Source of the DNA: Streptomyces sp. cf386
GTDB lineage: Bacteria; Actinomycetota; Actinomycetes; Streptomycetales; Streptomycetaceae
DNA: 64,000 nt
Reading direction: 5' to 3'
NCBI RefSeq assembly: GCF_900103585.1
Contig: NZ_FNHV01000006.1
Span: 487,695-551,694 of the forward strand
In this document: positions 8,954 to 17,337 of the stretch, piece after piece
Layout of the letters: every line of letters starts with the position of its first letter
Position numbering within the stretch: position 1 is the first letter of the stretch
The notes under the pieces: generated by a model
Databases searched by the model: none
What the model was told of the DNA's origin: nothing
What the model saw: only the letters and a program-made list of their open reading frames with translations
Made by a program: the position numbers and the translations under genes

Positions 8954-11179
8954 TCAGACGCGTCCTGATTCGTGCGCCCGGTACGGGGCGTCGGTCTCAG
9001 AACCAGTCAATCCGGTCTGCCGGGCCTGTGCCGTCCGCATGCCTCGGGACGGCCACCAACTCGCGTCACCGAGCAGGGTCAGGACCGACGGAAGGATCAT
9101 GATCCGCACGATGAAGGCGTCGAGCAGGACCGCGGCGGCGAGGACGAAGCCCATTTGCTTCATCTCCACCAGGGAGAGGAAGACGAAGCTGGCGAAGACG
9201 GTGACCATGACCACCGCCGCACTGGTCACCACGCCCGCGGAGCTGCCGATCCCCTCCAGTACGGCCCGGCGGGTGTCCAGGCCGCGCTGGGCCGCCTCCT
9301 TGATCCGGCTGACCACGAAGACCTGGTAGTCCATCGACAGCCCGAAGAGGATGACGAACAGGAACAGCGGCACCCGGGCCCCGATCGCTCCCGTGGAGTG
9401 GAAGTCGAGGATGCCCTCCGCCCATTGGCCCTGGAAGACCAGCACCAGCAGGCCGAAGGCGGACGCCGCCGAGAGCAGGTTGAGCAGCATGCCGATCACG
9501 CCGATGACCACCGACCGGAAGGCCAGCACCGTCACGGCGAACGTCACCAGCAGCAGGAAGCCGACGACCAGCGGAAGCTTGGAGTTCTGGTGGTCCAGGT
9601 AGTCGGAGTCACGGGCGATGTCACCGGTGACGTACGCCTCCGCGCCGGGCACCTTGTCGACGGTGGCGGGCAGGAAGTCGTCCCGGACCCGGTCGAGTGA
9701 CTGGAGCGCCTGGGGCGCGCTGGGCTTGGACGGCACGGAGAGCGTCAGGCTGGTGATCCGCCGGTCGTCGGAGGAGGTCAGCTTGAAGTCGACGTCCTTG
9801 GCGAACATCGGGTCCGCCTGGGCGCGCCGGCGCAGGTCCTCCATCGCCTTCAGCACCTGCGGTGAGCGGTCCGCGTCGGCACGCACCACCACTTGGTGCT
9901 GGACCAGCATCTCCGGGAAGGCGTCCGTCATCCGGTCGTAGGTCTGCACCGCGGGGATCTCGCGGGAGAAGGTGTCCCTGCCCAACACGCTCAGCTTCAG
10001 GTCGAGGGCGGGCGCCGCCAGGCCCAGCATGATGAGCACCGAGACCAGCAGGGTGATGCCGGGGCGCCGGGTCGCGGGCCGCAGCAGCGCGTTCCACGTC
10101 CTGCTCGTCCCCCCGTGGTCCCGGGTCCGCTTGCCCTGGGCCGCACGGCGGGCCGTACGGCGCTCGGCGCGGGCACCGAGCTTGGCCAGCAGGGCGGGCA
10201 GCACCGTGAGCGAGCTGGCCATGGCGACCGTGACGACGATGATGGCGCCGGTGGCGAGCGAGGAGAAGATGACGTCGGTCGCGAGGTACAGCGTCGCGGT
10301 CGAGACGATCACCGCGAAACCGGAGACCACGACGGCCCGGCCAGCGGTGGCCGCGGCGAGTTCCACGACGGCCTGCGAACCGAGTCGGCCGCCGGCCTTG
10401 GCCCGTTCCTCCCGGTCCCGCTTGAGGTAGAAGAGCGAGTAGTCCACGCCGACGGCCAGGCCGATCAGCAGGATGATGTTGTTGCCGACGCCGGCGTCCG
10501 GCAGTGCGTGCGAGGCGAGGGCGGACAGACCCATGGCGGCGGCGATGGAGGTGAGCGCCAGCAGGACCGGCACACCGGCCGCGATCACCGAACCGAAGGC
10601 GATCATCAACGTGATGACGGTGACCGGCAGGGTGAGCGCCTCGGAGAAGGCGAGGTCGTCACTGCGCTGCTGGTCGAGGCCCTTGCTCATCGAGGGGCCG
10701 CCGGTCTCCTGCACGCGTACGTCGGGGTGCTCCTTCTGCACCGCCTCGGTCTGCTCGACCAGCGGGCCGACCTTCTTGCGTGCCGCGAGTTCCTCGCCCG
10801 CCATGACGACCTGGACCATGAGGACCTTGCCGTTACGGGAGAGGACCGGCTTCTCGACCCGGTCGACCTCCTGAAGCTTCTCCATCCGCGCGGTGACATC
10901 GGCGGCGGCGGCCCGGGCCGCGGGCACGTCCAGCGTGCCGGACGGGGAGTCGATGACGATCTGCTCGACCGGCCGGCGCTGCAGGCCGCCCTCGGTCGCG
11001 ATCGCCTCGGCCTTGCCCGCGTTGCCGACCCGGTAGTCCTCGGTGGTGGCCGCGTTGGTCCCGACGGCGGCCGACGCCCCGAGGCACAGCGCGACGAAGA
11101 CGAACCAGCCGACGATGGCGCGCCAGGGGTGGGCCGCGCTCCAACTCGCCACCCTGACGGTGATCGAGCGTTTCTCCAC
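8954..11179 (-). CDS. MMPL-family transporter
   Basis: A 741-residue membrane protein starting at GTG 11179 with AAGGGG nine bases upstream. It shows the RND/MMPL plan: one N-terminal helix (AIVGWFVFVALCLG), a large outer loop, a five-helix block including LIGLAVGVDYSLFYLKRDREE, a second outer loop, and a repeat block with LFGLSMDYQVFVVSRIKEAA. The paired GVDYSLF / SMDYQVF segments are family hallmarks for proton coupling. In this cluster it is the best candidate for product export or self-protection. It has its own promoter at 11230-11257, overlapped by a palindrome that looks like a repressor site. Confidence 0.93.
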   Translation of the reverse strand: MEKRSITVRVASWSAAHPWRAIVGWFVFVALCLGASAAVGTNAATTEDYRVGNAGKAEAIATEGGLQRRPVEQIVIDSPSGTLDVPAARAAAADVTARMEKLQEVDRVEKPVLSRNGKVLMVQVVMAGEELAARKKVGPLVEQTEAVQKEHPDVRVQETGGPSMSKGLDQQRSDDLAFSEALTLPVTVITLMIAFGSVIAAGVPVLLALTSIAAAMGLSALASHALPDAGVGNNIILLIGLAVGVDYSLFYLKRDREERAKAGGRLGSQAVVELAAATAGRAVVVSGFAVIVSTATLYLATDVIFSSLATGAIIVVTVAMASSLTVLPALLAKLGARAERRTARRAAQGKRTRDHGGTSRTWNALLRPATRRPGITLLVSVLIMLGLAAPALDLKLSVLGRDTFSREIPAVQTYDRMTDAFPEMLVQHQVVVRADADRSPQVLKAMEDLRRRAQADPMFAKDVDFKLTSSDDRRITSLTLSVPSKPSAPQALQSLDRVRDDFLPATVDKVPGAEAYVTGDIARDSDYLDHQNSKLPLVVGFLLLVTFAVTVLAFRSVVIGVIGMLLNLLSAASAFGLLVLVFQGQWAEGILDFHSTGAIGARVPLFLFVILFGLSMDYQVFVVSRIKEAAQRGLDTRRAVLEGIGSSAGVVTSAAVVMVTVFASFVFLSLVEMKQMGFVLAAAVLLDAFIVRIMILPSVLTLLGDASWWPSRGMRTAQARQTGLTGSETDAPYRAHESGRV

Positions 11180-11229
11180 TGTCTCCAACCCCTTACTCGC
11201 GTAGCTGATCTCTTCTACGTGTAAGTCAA

Positions 11230-11257
11230 AGCTTACAGGCGTAAGAGTGTTCGTCAA
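11230..11257 (-). promoter_or_regulatory. Promoter with overlapping palindromic operator for the MMPL gene
   Basis: On the minus strand TTGACG (11257-11252) and TAAGCT (11235-11230) stand 16 bp apart, a good -35/-10 pair. CTTAC-AGGC-GTAAG (11232-11245) is an inverted repeat covering the spacer and -10, and a further GTAAG lies at 11221-11225. This fits a TetR-type repressor, but no TetR gene adjoins it. Confidence 0.55.
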
Positions 11258-11318
11258 TCGGTCTTCGCGCCATCTGCGCCCCGCCTGACGGCAGTTGCGC
11301 CACATCCGGCCATTCAGC

Positions 11319-11357
11319 ACGGACCCCGCCCCCCGGTTTCCTGGGGGCGGGGTCCGT
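11319..11357 (-). terminator. Strong hairpin terminator after the beta-propeller gene
   Basis: A perfect 15-bp inverted repeat (11319-11333 and 11343-11357) with a 9-base loop. It lies just past the stop of the last gene of the minus-strand diaminobutyrate operon and upstream of the MMPL promoter, so it should separate the two units. Confidence 0.75.
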
Positions 11358-11378
11358 GTTTTCATCCGAAGGACCAGG

Positions 11379-12494
11379 TCAGGCGGTTGCCGGGAGCTTG
11401 GCGAAGAAGTAGCTGGTGGACGACGAGGTCTCCTTGGAGCCGGCGATCCACAGGGCGCCGTCCGGGCCGGTCGCCAGCGCCCCCACGACCAGCGGAGCCG
11501 CCTGCGGGCCCTCGGCCTCGGACCACGCCGAGCCGTTCCAGCGCTGCAGCGTCAGGCCCGTCCCCGAAACCCACACCTCGGTGGAGCCGTACTCCGCGAG
11601 CTGCGTGACCTCGGAGATGCCGGAGAGGGCCGGGTTCCGCGCGGACCACGCGCTGCCGTTCCAGACGGCCACGGCGCCCCGGTTGGCGGCCGACCCGCCG
11701 GCCCAGCACTGGCCGCCCTTGACGAGCAGCGAGGTCACCTGGCCCACCGCGGTGCCGAACGGGGCGGGCAGCACGGTCCACGAGGAGCCGTTCCAGTGCA
11801 TCACCAGGGATCTGCGCGCCCCACTGGTGCCGACGGAGCCGGCCACCCAGACGTCGTTCGCCGCCACGACCTGCACGGTCAGCAGCGTGGCGGTGCCGAG
11901 CGTGCCCGGCAGGCTCACCGGGGCCCAGCTCGAACCGTCCCGGCGCAGCACGGCCGGGATGGCGTACGACTCCCGCGCCGAGCCGACCACCCAGACGTCG
12001 CTGCCGGTGCCGGAGACCTGGCTGGGCCGGGCGAAGGACTCGGCTCCGGTCATCGAGTTGGTCCAGGCCGTGCCGTTCCAGCGCAGCAGCTGGGGCACGT
12101 CGAACTTCTGCACCCGGTCCCACTTCTCGCCCACCGCCCAGGCGTCGGCGGGGCCCGTGACCGTGATGCCGTTCAACGGTCTGGTGTCGTCGGCGAAGCC
12201 GGCCCCGCTCCACCCCGTCCCGTTGAAGCTCCAGACGAGCGGGTCCTGCTCGATCGGGCCCAAGGGGCCGTCCGTGAAGTAGTTGTCAGTGCCGAGGGCC
12301 TTGGCGGTGCCGTCCGGAGCGAAGCTGATCCGGCTGAACCTGTACCACGAGCTCGAACCACCGGCGATCGGGAAGACCTGCCACGGCGCCGCCCGCGTCG
12401 CGCCCGAGGCCACGCCGGACAGCGCGCCACCGATCGCCATCGCCGGTACGACGGCTGCGGCGGACCGCAGAAGGCTTCGTCGGCTGACTGTCAT
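11379..12494 (-). CDS. Tat-exported beta-propeller protein with WNGxxW repeats
   Basis: A 371-residue protein with a twin-arginine signal (SRRSLLRSAAA, residues 4-14, then a hydrophobic alanine-rich stretch to about 33). The mature part contains at least six repeats built around FNGTGW, WNGTAW, RDGSSW, WNGSSW and WNGSAW, each followed by a VWVAG/VWVSG strand. This is a beta-propeller pattern. No catalytic residues are recognisable. Its ATG overlaps the stop of the PLP/ATP-grasp gene (ATGA), so it is co-translated with the diaminobutyrate genes. Its role is unknown: an extracytoplasmic binding or self-protection protein is possible. Confidence 0.85.
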   Translation of the reverse strand: MTVSRRSLLRSAAAVVPAMAIGGALSGVASGATRAAPWQVFPIAGGSSSWYRFSRISFAPDGTAKALGTDNYFTDGPLGPIEQDPLVWSFNGTGWSGAGFADDTRPLNGITVTGPADAWAVGEKWDRVQKFDVPQLLRWNGTAWTNSMTGAESFARPSQVSGTGSDVWVVGSARESYAIPAVLRRDGSSWAPVSLPGTLGTATLLTVQVVAANDVWVAGSVGTSGARRSLVMHWNGSSWTVLPAPFGTAVGQVTSLLVKGGQCWAGGSAANRGAVAVWNGSAWSARNPALSGISEVTQLAEYGSTEVWVSGTGLTLQRWNGSAWSEAEGPQAAPLVVGALATGPDGALWIAGSKETSSSTSYFFAKLPATA

Positions 12495-14767
12495 CGTCCG
12501 CTCTCTCCTTGGCTTGTGGGTGCCAGTTCGACATGGATCAGTTCCAGGGCCCGGTCGAGGGCGTCGACGACCTCCGCCCGGCTCGCGCCGACGGCGACGA
12601 TGTGGCCGATCCGCCCGTACGCGTCCGTCGGCGGAGCGATCCGTGTGCCCGCGGCGGCGGTGACCGTCACACGCTCCACCCCCGGGACCGCCCGCGCCTG
12701 CTCCAGCCCGGCCACCCGCTCCAGCACGCCCTGCTCGGTGGGCAGGACGAACTGGATGCCGGCGTGGCGCGCGAAACCCTCGGGCAGCAGCGGTGCGGTT
12801 CCACCGGCGTGGGTCACCTGGGCGGCGAGCAGGTCGACCCCGGTGGCGAGGCGGTAGAGCTCGGGGATGAGGCCGCCCGCGAGCCTCGGGTTGATCTCGA
12901 CGACCGCGCTGCCGGTCTCGGTGCGCTTCACCTCGGTGTGGCTCGGGCCACGGCCGAGGCCGGTCGCGGCCAGCGCGGCCGACACCGTCCCGGTCATCTC
13001 CCGCGCCGCCTCGGCGGGCAGGTCGGCGGGCACGAGGTGCCGGGACTCCACGAAGTGCGGTGCGCCGGTCACGGTCTTCTCGGTGATGCCGATCAGCCGC
13101 TGGACGCCGTCGACGCCGAACATCTCCACGCTGTACTCGGGAGCGTCGAGATACTGCTCGACCAGAGCGCGGCCCGCCATGGCCTGTCCGCGTCCGTTGG
13201 TGGTCCGGGCCGTGATCTCCTCGGCCAGCTCTGCGGCCTGCTGCGCGGAGTCGCAGCGACGCACCCGCGTCGAGCCCGAGTCGTCGACCGGCTTGACGAC
13301 GCAGGGCGTTCCGAGCCGGGCCGCCGCGGCGGCGGCGGACGGCCCGTCCTCGACCACCTCGAAGAGCGGCTGTCCGATCCCGGCCCGCTCCAGGGTCGCG
13401 CGCAGCCGCCCCTTGTCCCGGCAGCCGGCTATCGCCTCGGCACGCTCCGCGGGCAGCCCCACGGCCGTGGCCAGCGTGGCCGCCGCCACCAGGTAGAACT
13501 CGCTGGTCGTGGACACTCCGGCGATACAGCCGGGTTCGAACGCCTTGGTCACCGCCCGGACCAGCGCGTCGGGGTCGTTGGTGTCGCAGTCCACGACGGT
13601 CGCGGCGGTCTCGGACAGCCCCGCGTACCGGGTGGAGTCGCCGGTCACCAGCACCGGCTCGTAGCCGGCCTCCGCCGCGATCCGCAGCGCCAGCATGCCG
13701 GTCCCGGTGGTGTTGGACTCCACGAAGACGAACGCCGGTCGGGGCGCGTCCGCGCGGTTGCGGCGGAACGACCAGCTGTGCACCTCGGTGCCGTCGAGGA
13801 CCTGACGCGGCACCGTGGCGACCGGCAGCCGCCGGATGTCCTTCTCGGCCCAGTGCTCGTCACTGTGCACGGTGTCGGCGTAACGGTCCCCGCGGTCCGG
13901 GAAGATCCCGACGAGGGTCGTGCCCGGTGTGGCCCGCGCGGCCATGGCACCCAGCACGCGATACACCGATCCGGAGGTGTTGCCGGCGAACAGCTTCTCC
14001 TCGCGGGCCAGTTCGCGGGTGGCGCCGAAGGCCTCGTGGTCGTTGAGCCAGTGGACCTCGTCGATCAGGGAGTGGTCGAGGTTCTTCGGGTGCAGGCTGT
14101 TGCCCAGCCCGCTCTGCAGCCGCTGGGGCCGGTCGGGCTGGCCGAAGAGCACGCTGCCGACGCAGTCCACGCCGACCACGTACAGCTCCGGCAGGGAGTT
14201 CCGCAGCACCCGCGAGGTGCCGCACAGCGAACCACCGCTGCCCACCGCGCCGACCAGGACGTCCACGGTGTCGAGGTCGGTGAGCAGCTCTTCGGCCAAG
14301 TGCCGGTAGGCGGCGGGGTTCTGCGGGTTCTCGTACTGCCGCGGCCAGAACGCCCCCGGGTTGCGGTCCATGATCTCCCGCAGCCGGGTCAGCCGGGCGC
14401 CCTGCCAGCCGTGGTCGTCCATCGCGGACACCACGTGCACCTCGCAGCCGAGCGACTCCAGCTTGGCCAGGGTCGTACGGTCGATCCGCGGGTCGGTGAC
14501 GATGTGCACCGGATGCCCGAGCGCGGTGCCCACCAGGGCGACGCCGAGGGCCATCGTGCCCGAGGAGCTCTCCACGATGGGGGCGCCCTCGGCCAGGTCA
14601 CCCTTGGCGCGCGCCTCGGTGATGATCTGCTTGGCCACCCTGTCCTTCATCGCGAACAGGTTGTTCATCTCGAGTTTCGCGTAGACCCTGACGTCCCGGT
14701 CGGCCCCCAGCCGCAGGCGTACCAACGGGGTGTGGCCGATGGCCTCGATCACGTTCTGGCTCAGCAT
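12491..14767 (-). CDS. Fusion of PLP-dependent cysteine-synthase-like enzyme and ATP-grasp ligase
   Basis: A 758-residue two-domain protein. Residues ~1-325 are a fold-type II PLP enzyme of the cysteine synthase/CBS family: the PLP lysine in AMKDRVAK (~42), the substrate loop ESSSGTMALG and the phosphate loop GSGGSLCG. Residues ~345-755 are an ATP-grasp ligase with the lysine-bearing CVVKPVDDSGSTRV, the acidic VEQYLDAPEYSVE and the metal site VVEINPRLAGG. Both halves look intact. With the kinase and lyase upstream, the PLP half could replace the phosphate of O-phosphothreonine by aspartate. The ATP-grasp half might form an amide or act on the same intermediate; this is not known. Confidence 0.88.
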   Translation of the reverse strand: MLSQNVIEAIGHTPLVRLRLGADRDVRVYAKLEMNNLFAMKDRVAKQIITEARAKGDLAEGAPIVESSSGTMALGVALVGTALGHPVHIVTDPRIDRTTLAKLESLGCEVHVVSAMDDHGWQGARLTRLREIMDRNPGAFWPRQYENPQNPAAYRHLAEELLTDLDTVDVLVGAVGSGGSLCGTSRVLRNSLPELYVVGVDCVGSVLFGQPDRPQRLQSGLGNSLHPKNLDHSLIDEVHWLNDHEAFGATRELAREEKLFAGNTSGSVYRVLGAMAARATPGTTLVGIFPDRGDRYADTVHSDEHWAEKDIRRLPVATVPRQVLDGTEVHSWSFRRNRADAPRPAFVFVESNTTGTGMLALRIAAEAGYEPVLVTGDSTRYAGLSETAATVVDCDTNDPDALVRAVTKAFEPGCIAGVSTTSEFYLVAAATLATAVGLPAERAEAIAGCRDKGRLRATLERAGIGQPLFEVVEDGPSAAAAAARLGTPCVVKPVDDSGSTRVRRCDSAQQAAELAEEITARTTNGRGQAMAGRALVEQYLDAPEYSVEMFGVDGVQRLIGITEKTVTGAPHFVESRHLVPADLPAEAAREMTGTVSAALAATGLGRGPSHTEVKRTETGSAVVEINPRLAGGLIPELYRLATGVDLLAAQVTHAGGTAPLLPEGFARHAGIQFVLPTEQGVLERVAGLEQARAVPGVERVTVTAAAGTRIAPPTDAYGRIGHIVAVGASRAEVVDALDRALELIHVELAPTSQGESGR

Positions 14768-14816
14768 GTGCGCTCTCTCTTCCCATCCCTGCGCCGGGCC
14801 GGCGAAGCGCCGGAGT

Positions 14817-15674
14817 TCATCGGTCGAAGCTCAAGGTCCGGTACACCGTGACGTTGCCGACGAGCTCGGAGCACGCGCTCGCGGCGTCCACCAGCCGCTG
14901 CGGATACGAGGGATCGGCCGTGTCGAGAAGCACCCCGAGGCAGGTCCCGCTGTGGCCGACGACCACCCCGAGCCCGCCGACCTGCCGACAGATGTCGATC
15001 ATGTCGTCGAGCGTTCTCTTGGGGCGCAGCACCTGGTTCATCAGGGCGCTGCGCGTGGCCACCGCGCCCACCTCGGCGAGGTCCGCACGGGCCACCGCAC
15101 CGGCCGTCCGCTCCAGCAGCCGGGCGTACTCCGCCCGGTCCGCGGCGGAGAAGGGCTTGGGGATGCGGTTGAAGGCGATCGTGTCGATCTCGCCGCCCTC
15201 GTCGGCGCCCACCACGGTCATCGGCGGCAGGGACCCGAGCTCGGTGTGGAGTGCCACCCGGCGGTGGTAGAACGCCACGATGCCGGGGTACAGCACACCG
15301 TCGGTGGGCTCGATCTGCGCCAGCAGCGACTCGATCCGCCGGGGCGGCATCGGCTCGCCCAGTGCGTTGGCGACCGCGCGCGCCGTCGCGACCAGGTCGG
15401 CGGACGAGCTGGCCAGCCCCTTGCCCTCGGTCAGCGTGCTCTCGATGGTGAGCACCCCGCCCATCGGCGTCGCCGAGGACTCCATGATCATCCTGGTGAG
15501 CCGGAGCGCCTTCTTCTTGTGCGCCGGCCGGACCTCCAGCTCGTCGGTGCCGGGCCTGCCGTGGAAGGTCACCCGGGCCCAGCGGGCGATGGGCAGGGTG
15601 ACCAGGAAGTCGCTGTTCTCCTCGGGCAGCACGCCCTGAAGCAGCTCGCCGAACGTGCCGGACGCGGTACTCAT
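14817..15674 (-). CDS. GHMP-family kinase, PduX-like (L-threonine kinase candidate)
   Basis: A 285-residue GHMP kinase from ATG 15674; an in-frame GTG three codons upstream is an alternative. The N-terminal SGTFGELLQG resembles the CGELIQG of the threonine kinase PduX. The GHMP phosphate-binding loop is GKGLASSSADL near residue 103, and a C-terminal GHSGTCLGVLLD segment completes the fold. It lies between the lyase and PLP-synthase genes. The inferred role is phosphorylation of threonine or a related hydroxy amino acid so that the PLP enzyme can replace the phosphate. Homoserine kinase is a less likely alternative. Confidence 0.85.
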   Translation of the reverse strand: MSTASGTFGELLQGVLPEENSDFLVTLPIARWARVTFHGRPGTDELEVRPAHKKKALRLTRMIMESSATPMGGVLTIESTLTEGKGLASSSADLVATARAVANALGEPMPPRRIESLLAQIEPTDGVLYPGIVAFYHRRVALHTELGSLPPMTVVGADEGGEIDTIAFNRIPKPFSAADRAEYARLLERTAGAVARADLAEVGAVATRSALMNQVLRPKRTLDDMIDICRQVGGLGVVVGHSGTCLGVLLDTADPSYPQRLVDAASACSELVGNVTVYRTLSFDR

Positions 15675-15745
15675 CCCCGTCACCACGGCGAACGGTGCCG
15701 GGCCGCGCCCCGGGACGTCCGGCCGCAGGACGGCGTCGGGGGACC

Positions 15746-17329
15746 TCACCACTCCTGCCGTCCCTCCGGTCCGGCGAGCAGCCGGTCGACCTCGGCCGCA
15801 GCCGCGTCGACGTCCGCCCGCCGGCCGTACCAGCGCTTCTCCCATGCGTCGAACGCCGTCTCCTGATCGGCGAGCAGGGCCCGTACGGCGTCGGGATTGG
15901 CCGAGCCGTCCGAGCGCTTCGCCGTGAGTCCGCCCGGCACGCTCATCGCCTCGGCGAGCAGGTCCGCCGCGTGGTCGGCCGTATGCCCCGCCTCGGCCAG
16001 GATCGTGTCGAGCAGGGCGCCGTCGGGCTCCGCGGGAGACAGCCCGCGCTCGACGGCCCGGACGATGTAGCGCCCGGCGACCACCTGGGCGGTGCGCCAG
16101 GGGACCCCGGCGCGCAAGGTCAGCAGATTGGCGAGCGTGAACCCGCCCAGGTACTCGCTCTCGCAGGCCTCGCGCATCCGGTCGTCCCGGAACCGCAGGT
16201 TCTCCAGCACCGCGCCGAACAGCCGCAGTACCGACCCGACGGTGTCGAAGGCCGCGGGCACCCCCGCCCCTGCCTCCTTGGAGATCTCGACGGAGTTGCT
16301 GTACGGGGTGGAGCGCTGCCCGGTGGCGATCGCCGTGTAGGCCGCGCCGAGATGCGCCGTCCGGGCCCGGATCCGCTCCAGCACCGGGTAGTTCTTCTTC
16401 TGCGGCATCGCCGAGGAGATGCCCGACCAGTGGTCCGGCAGGTCGATGAAACCGAATCCCGCGCCGCCCCAGGTCATCAGGTCGGTGACGAAGCGGCTCA
16501 ACGCGACGCCCAGCAGCGAGAACTCCGCGCAGGCCTCCAGCGCCCAGTCCCGCTGCGCCACCGCCCGCAGCGCGTGCGTACGGACCTCGGTGAAGCCCAG
16601 CAGCGCGGCCATCCGGCCCCGGTCCCAAGCCAGTTCCTGTCCCGCCATCGCCCCCGCGCCCATCGGCGAGGCGGCAGCGGTCCGGTACACCGACTCCAGC
16701 CGGTCGAGGGTGTGCAGCACCTGGTCGCACAGGGCCGCGAAGTAGAACCCGGGGCTGATCACCTGGGCCGGCTGCATATGGGTGTAGCCGGGCATCACCA
16801 GGTCGGCGCCCCGCCCGGCCAGCCGGTGCGCGGTGCGGCCGAACGCGATCAGCTCCTCGGCGCACTCCAGCAGCCGCGCCCGGCCCTGCATCAACTGGGC
16901 GGTGGCCTGCAGGTCATTGCGGCTGCGGTCGACGTGCCACGCGGGCGGCACCTCGGTCAGCCGGCTCGCGACATGGCGCTCCAGGGTGAAGGCGATGTCG
17001 CTCATGCTCTCCTCGGCCTCCCGGGCCACGGCCTCGGGAGTGACCGCATCGAGCAGGTCGGCGATGGCACCGACCTGGGCACCGTCCAGCAGGCCGAGCC
17101 GGCGGTACTCCAGCAGGAGCACCTTCTCCAGTTGGACGTACCAGGGCAGTAGGGCGTCGATCTCGAAGCGGAGCTGGGGCTCCAGCACCTCGGCGCGCAG
17201 GAGCGGGTCGGGACCGGCGGCGATCCGCCCGGTCAACCCGCCCGCACCACTGGAACTGTCCGTCGCCACATGGTCGTTGGGCATCCGATCGTCGGGCATC
17301 CGGTCGTCGGGCATCCGGTCGTTGGGCAT
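15746..17329 (-). CDS. Argininosuccinate lyase homologue (proposed diaminobutyrate-forming lyase)
   Basis: A 527-residue fumarase/aspartase superfamily protein. The signature SSAMPQKKNYP lies near residue 310 and carries the catalytic serine; VDRSRNDLQ and GYTHMQPAQ are typical of argininosuccinate lyase. Housekeeping versions are about 460-475 residues; this one has an extended start. The first ATG (17329) has GAGGA overlapping the stop of the upstream NRPS gene. In the proposed route it removes fumarate from the aspartate adduct made by the PLP enzyme, leaving a 3-amino group. A plain arginine-pathway role is unlikely because no other arg gene is nearby. Confidence 0.85.
   Translation of the reverse strand: MPNDRMPDDRMPDDRMPNDHVATDSSSGAGGLTGRIAAGPDPLLRAEVLEPQLRFEIDALLPWYVQLEKVLLLEYRRLGLLDGAQVGAIADLLDAVTPEAVAREAEESMSDIAFTLERHVASRLTEVPPAWHVDRSRNDLQATAQLMQGRARLLECAEELIAFGRTAHRLAGRGADLVMPGYTHMQPAQVISPGFYFAALCDQVLHTLDRLESVYRTAAASPMGAGAMAGQELAWDRGRMAALLGFTEVRTHALRAVAQRDWALEACAEFSLLGVALSRFVTDLMTWGGAGFGFIDLPDHWSGISSAMPQKKNYPVLERIRARTAHLGAAYTAIATGQRSTPYSNSVEISKEAGAGVPAAFDTVGSVLRLFGAVLENLRFRDDRMREACESEYLGGFTLANLLTLRAGVPWRTAQVVAGRYIVRAVERGLSPAEPDGALLDTILAEAGHTADHAADLLAEAMSVPGGLTAKRSDGSANPDAVRALLADQETAFDAWEKRWYGRRADVDAAAAEVDRLLAGPEGRQEW
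17270..17329 (-). repeat. 15-bp tandem repeat at the start of the lyase gene
   Basis: Four 15-bp units encode MPNDR, MPDDR, MPDDR and MPNDH, so in-frame ATGs occur at 17329, 17314, 17299 and 17284. Only the first has a good ribosome binding site. Confidence 0.9.
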
Positions 17330-17337
17330 CCGTTTCC

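Noticed and set aside
9893..11224. Long plus-strand open frame opposite the MMPL gene
   Set aside because: Antisense shadow rich in Gly/Asp/Arg with no family motifs; the minus strand encodes an intact transporter.
12509..14851. 780-codon plus-strand frame
   Set aside because: Antisense to the PLP/ATP-grasp fusion, which has complete motifs in both domains.
15675..16865. N-terminal extension of the kinase frame
   Set aside because: The upstream part overlaps the lyase gene in another frame and is arginine-rich noise; the kinase starts at 15674.
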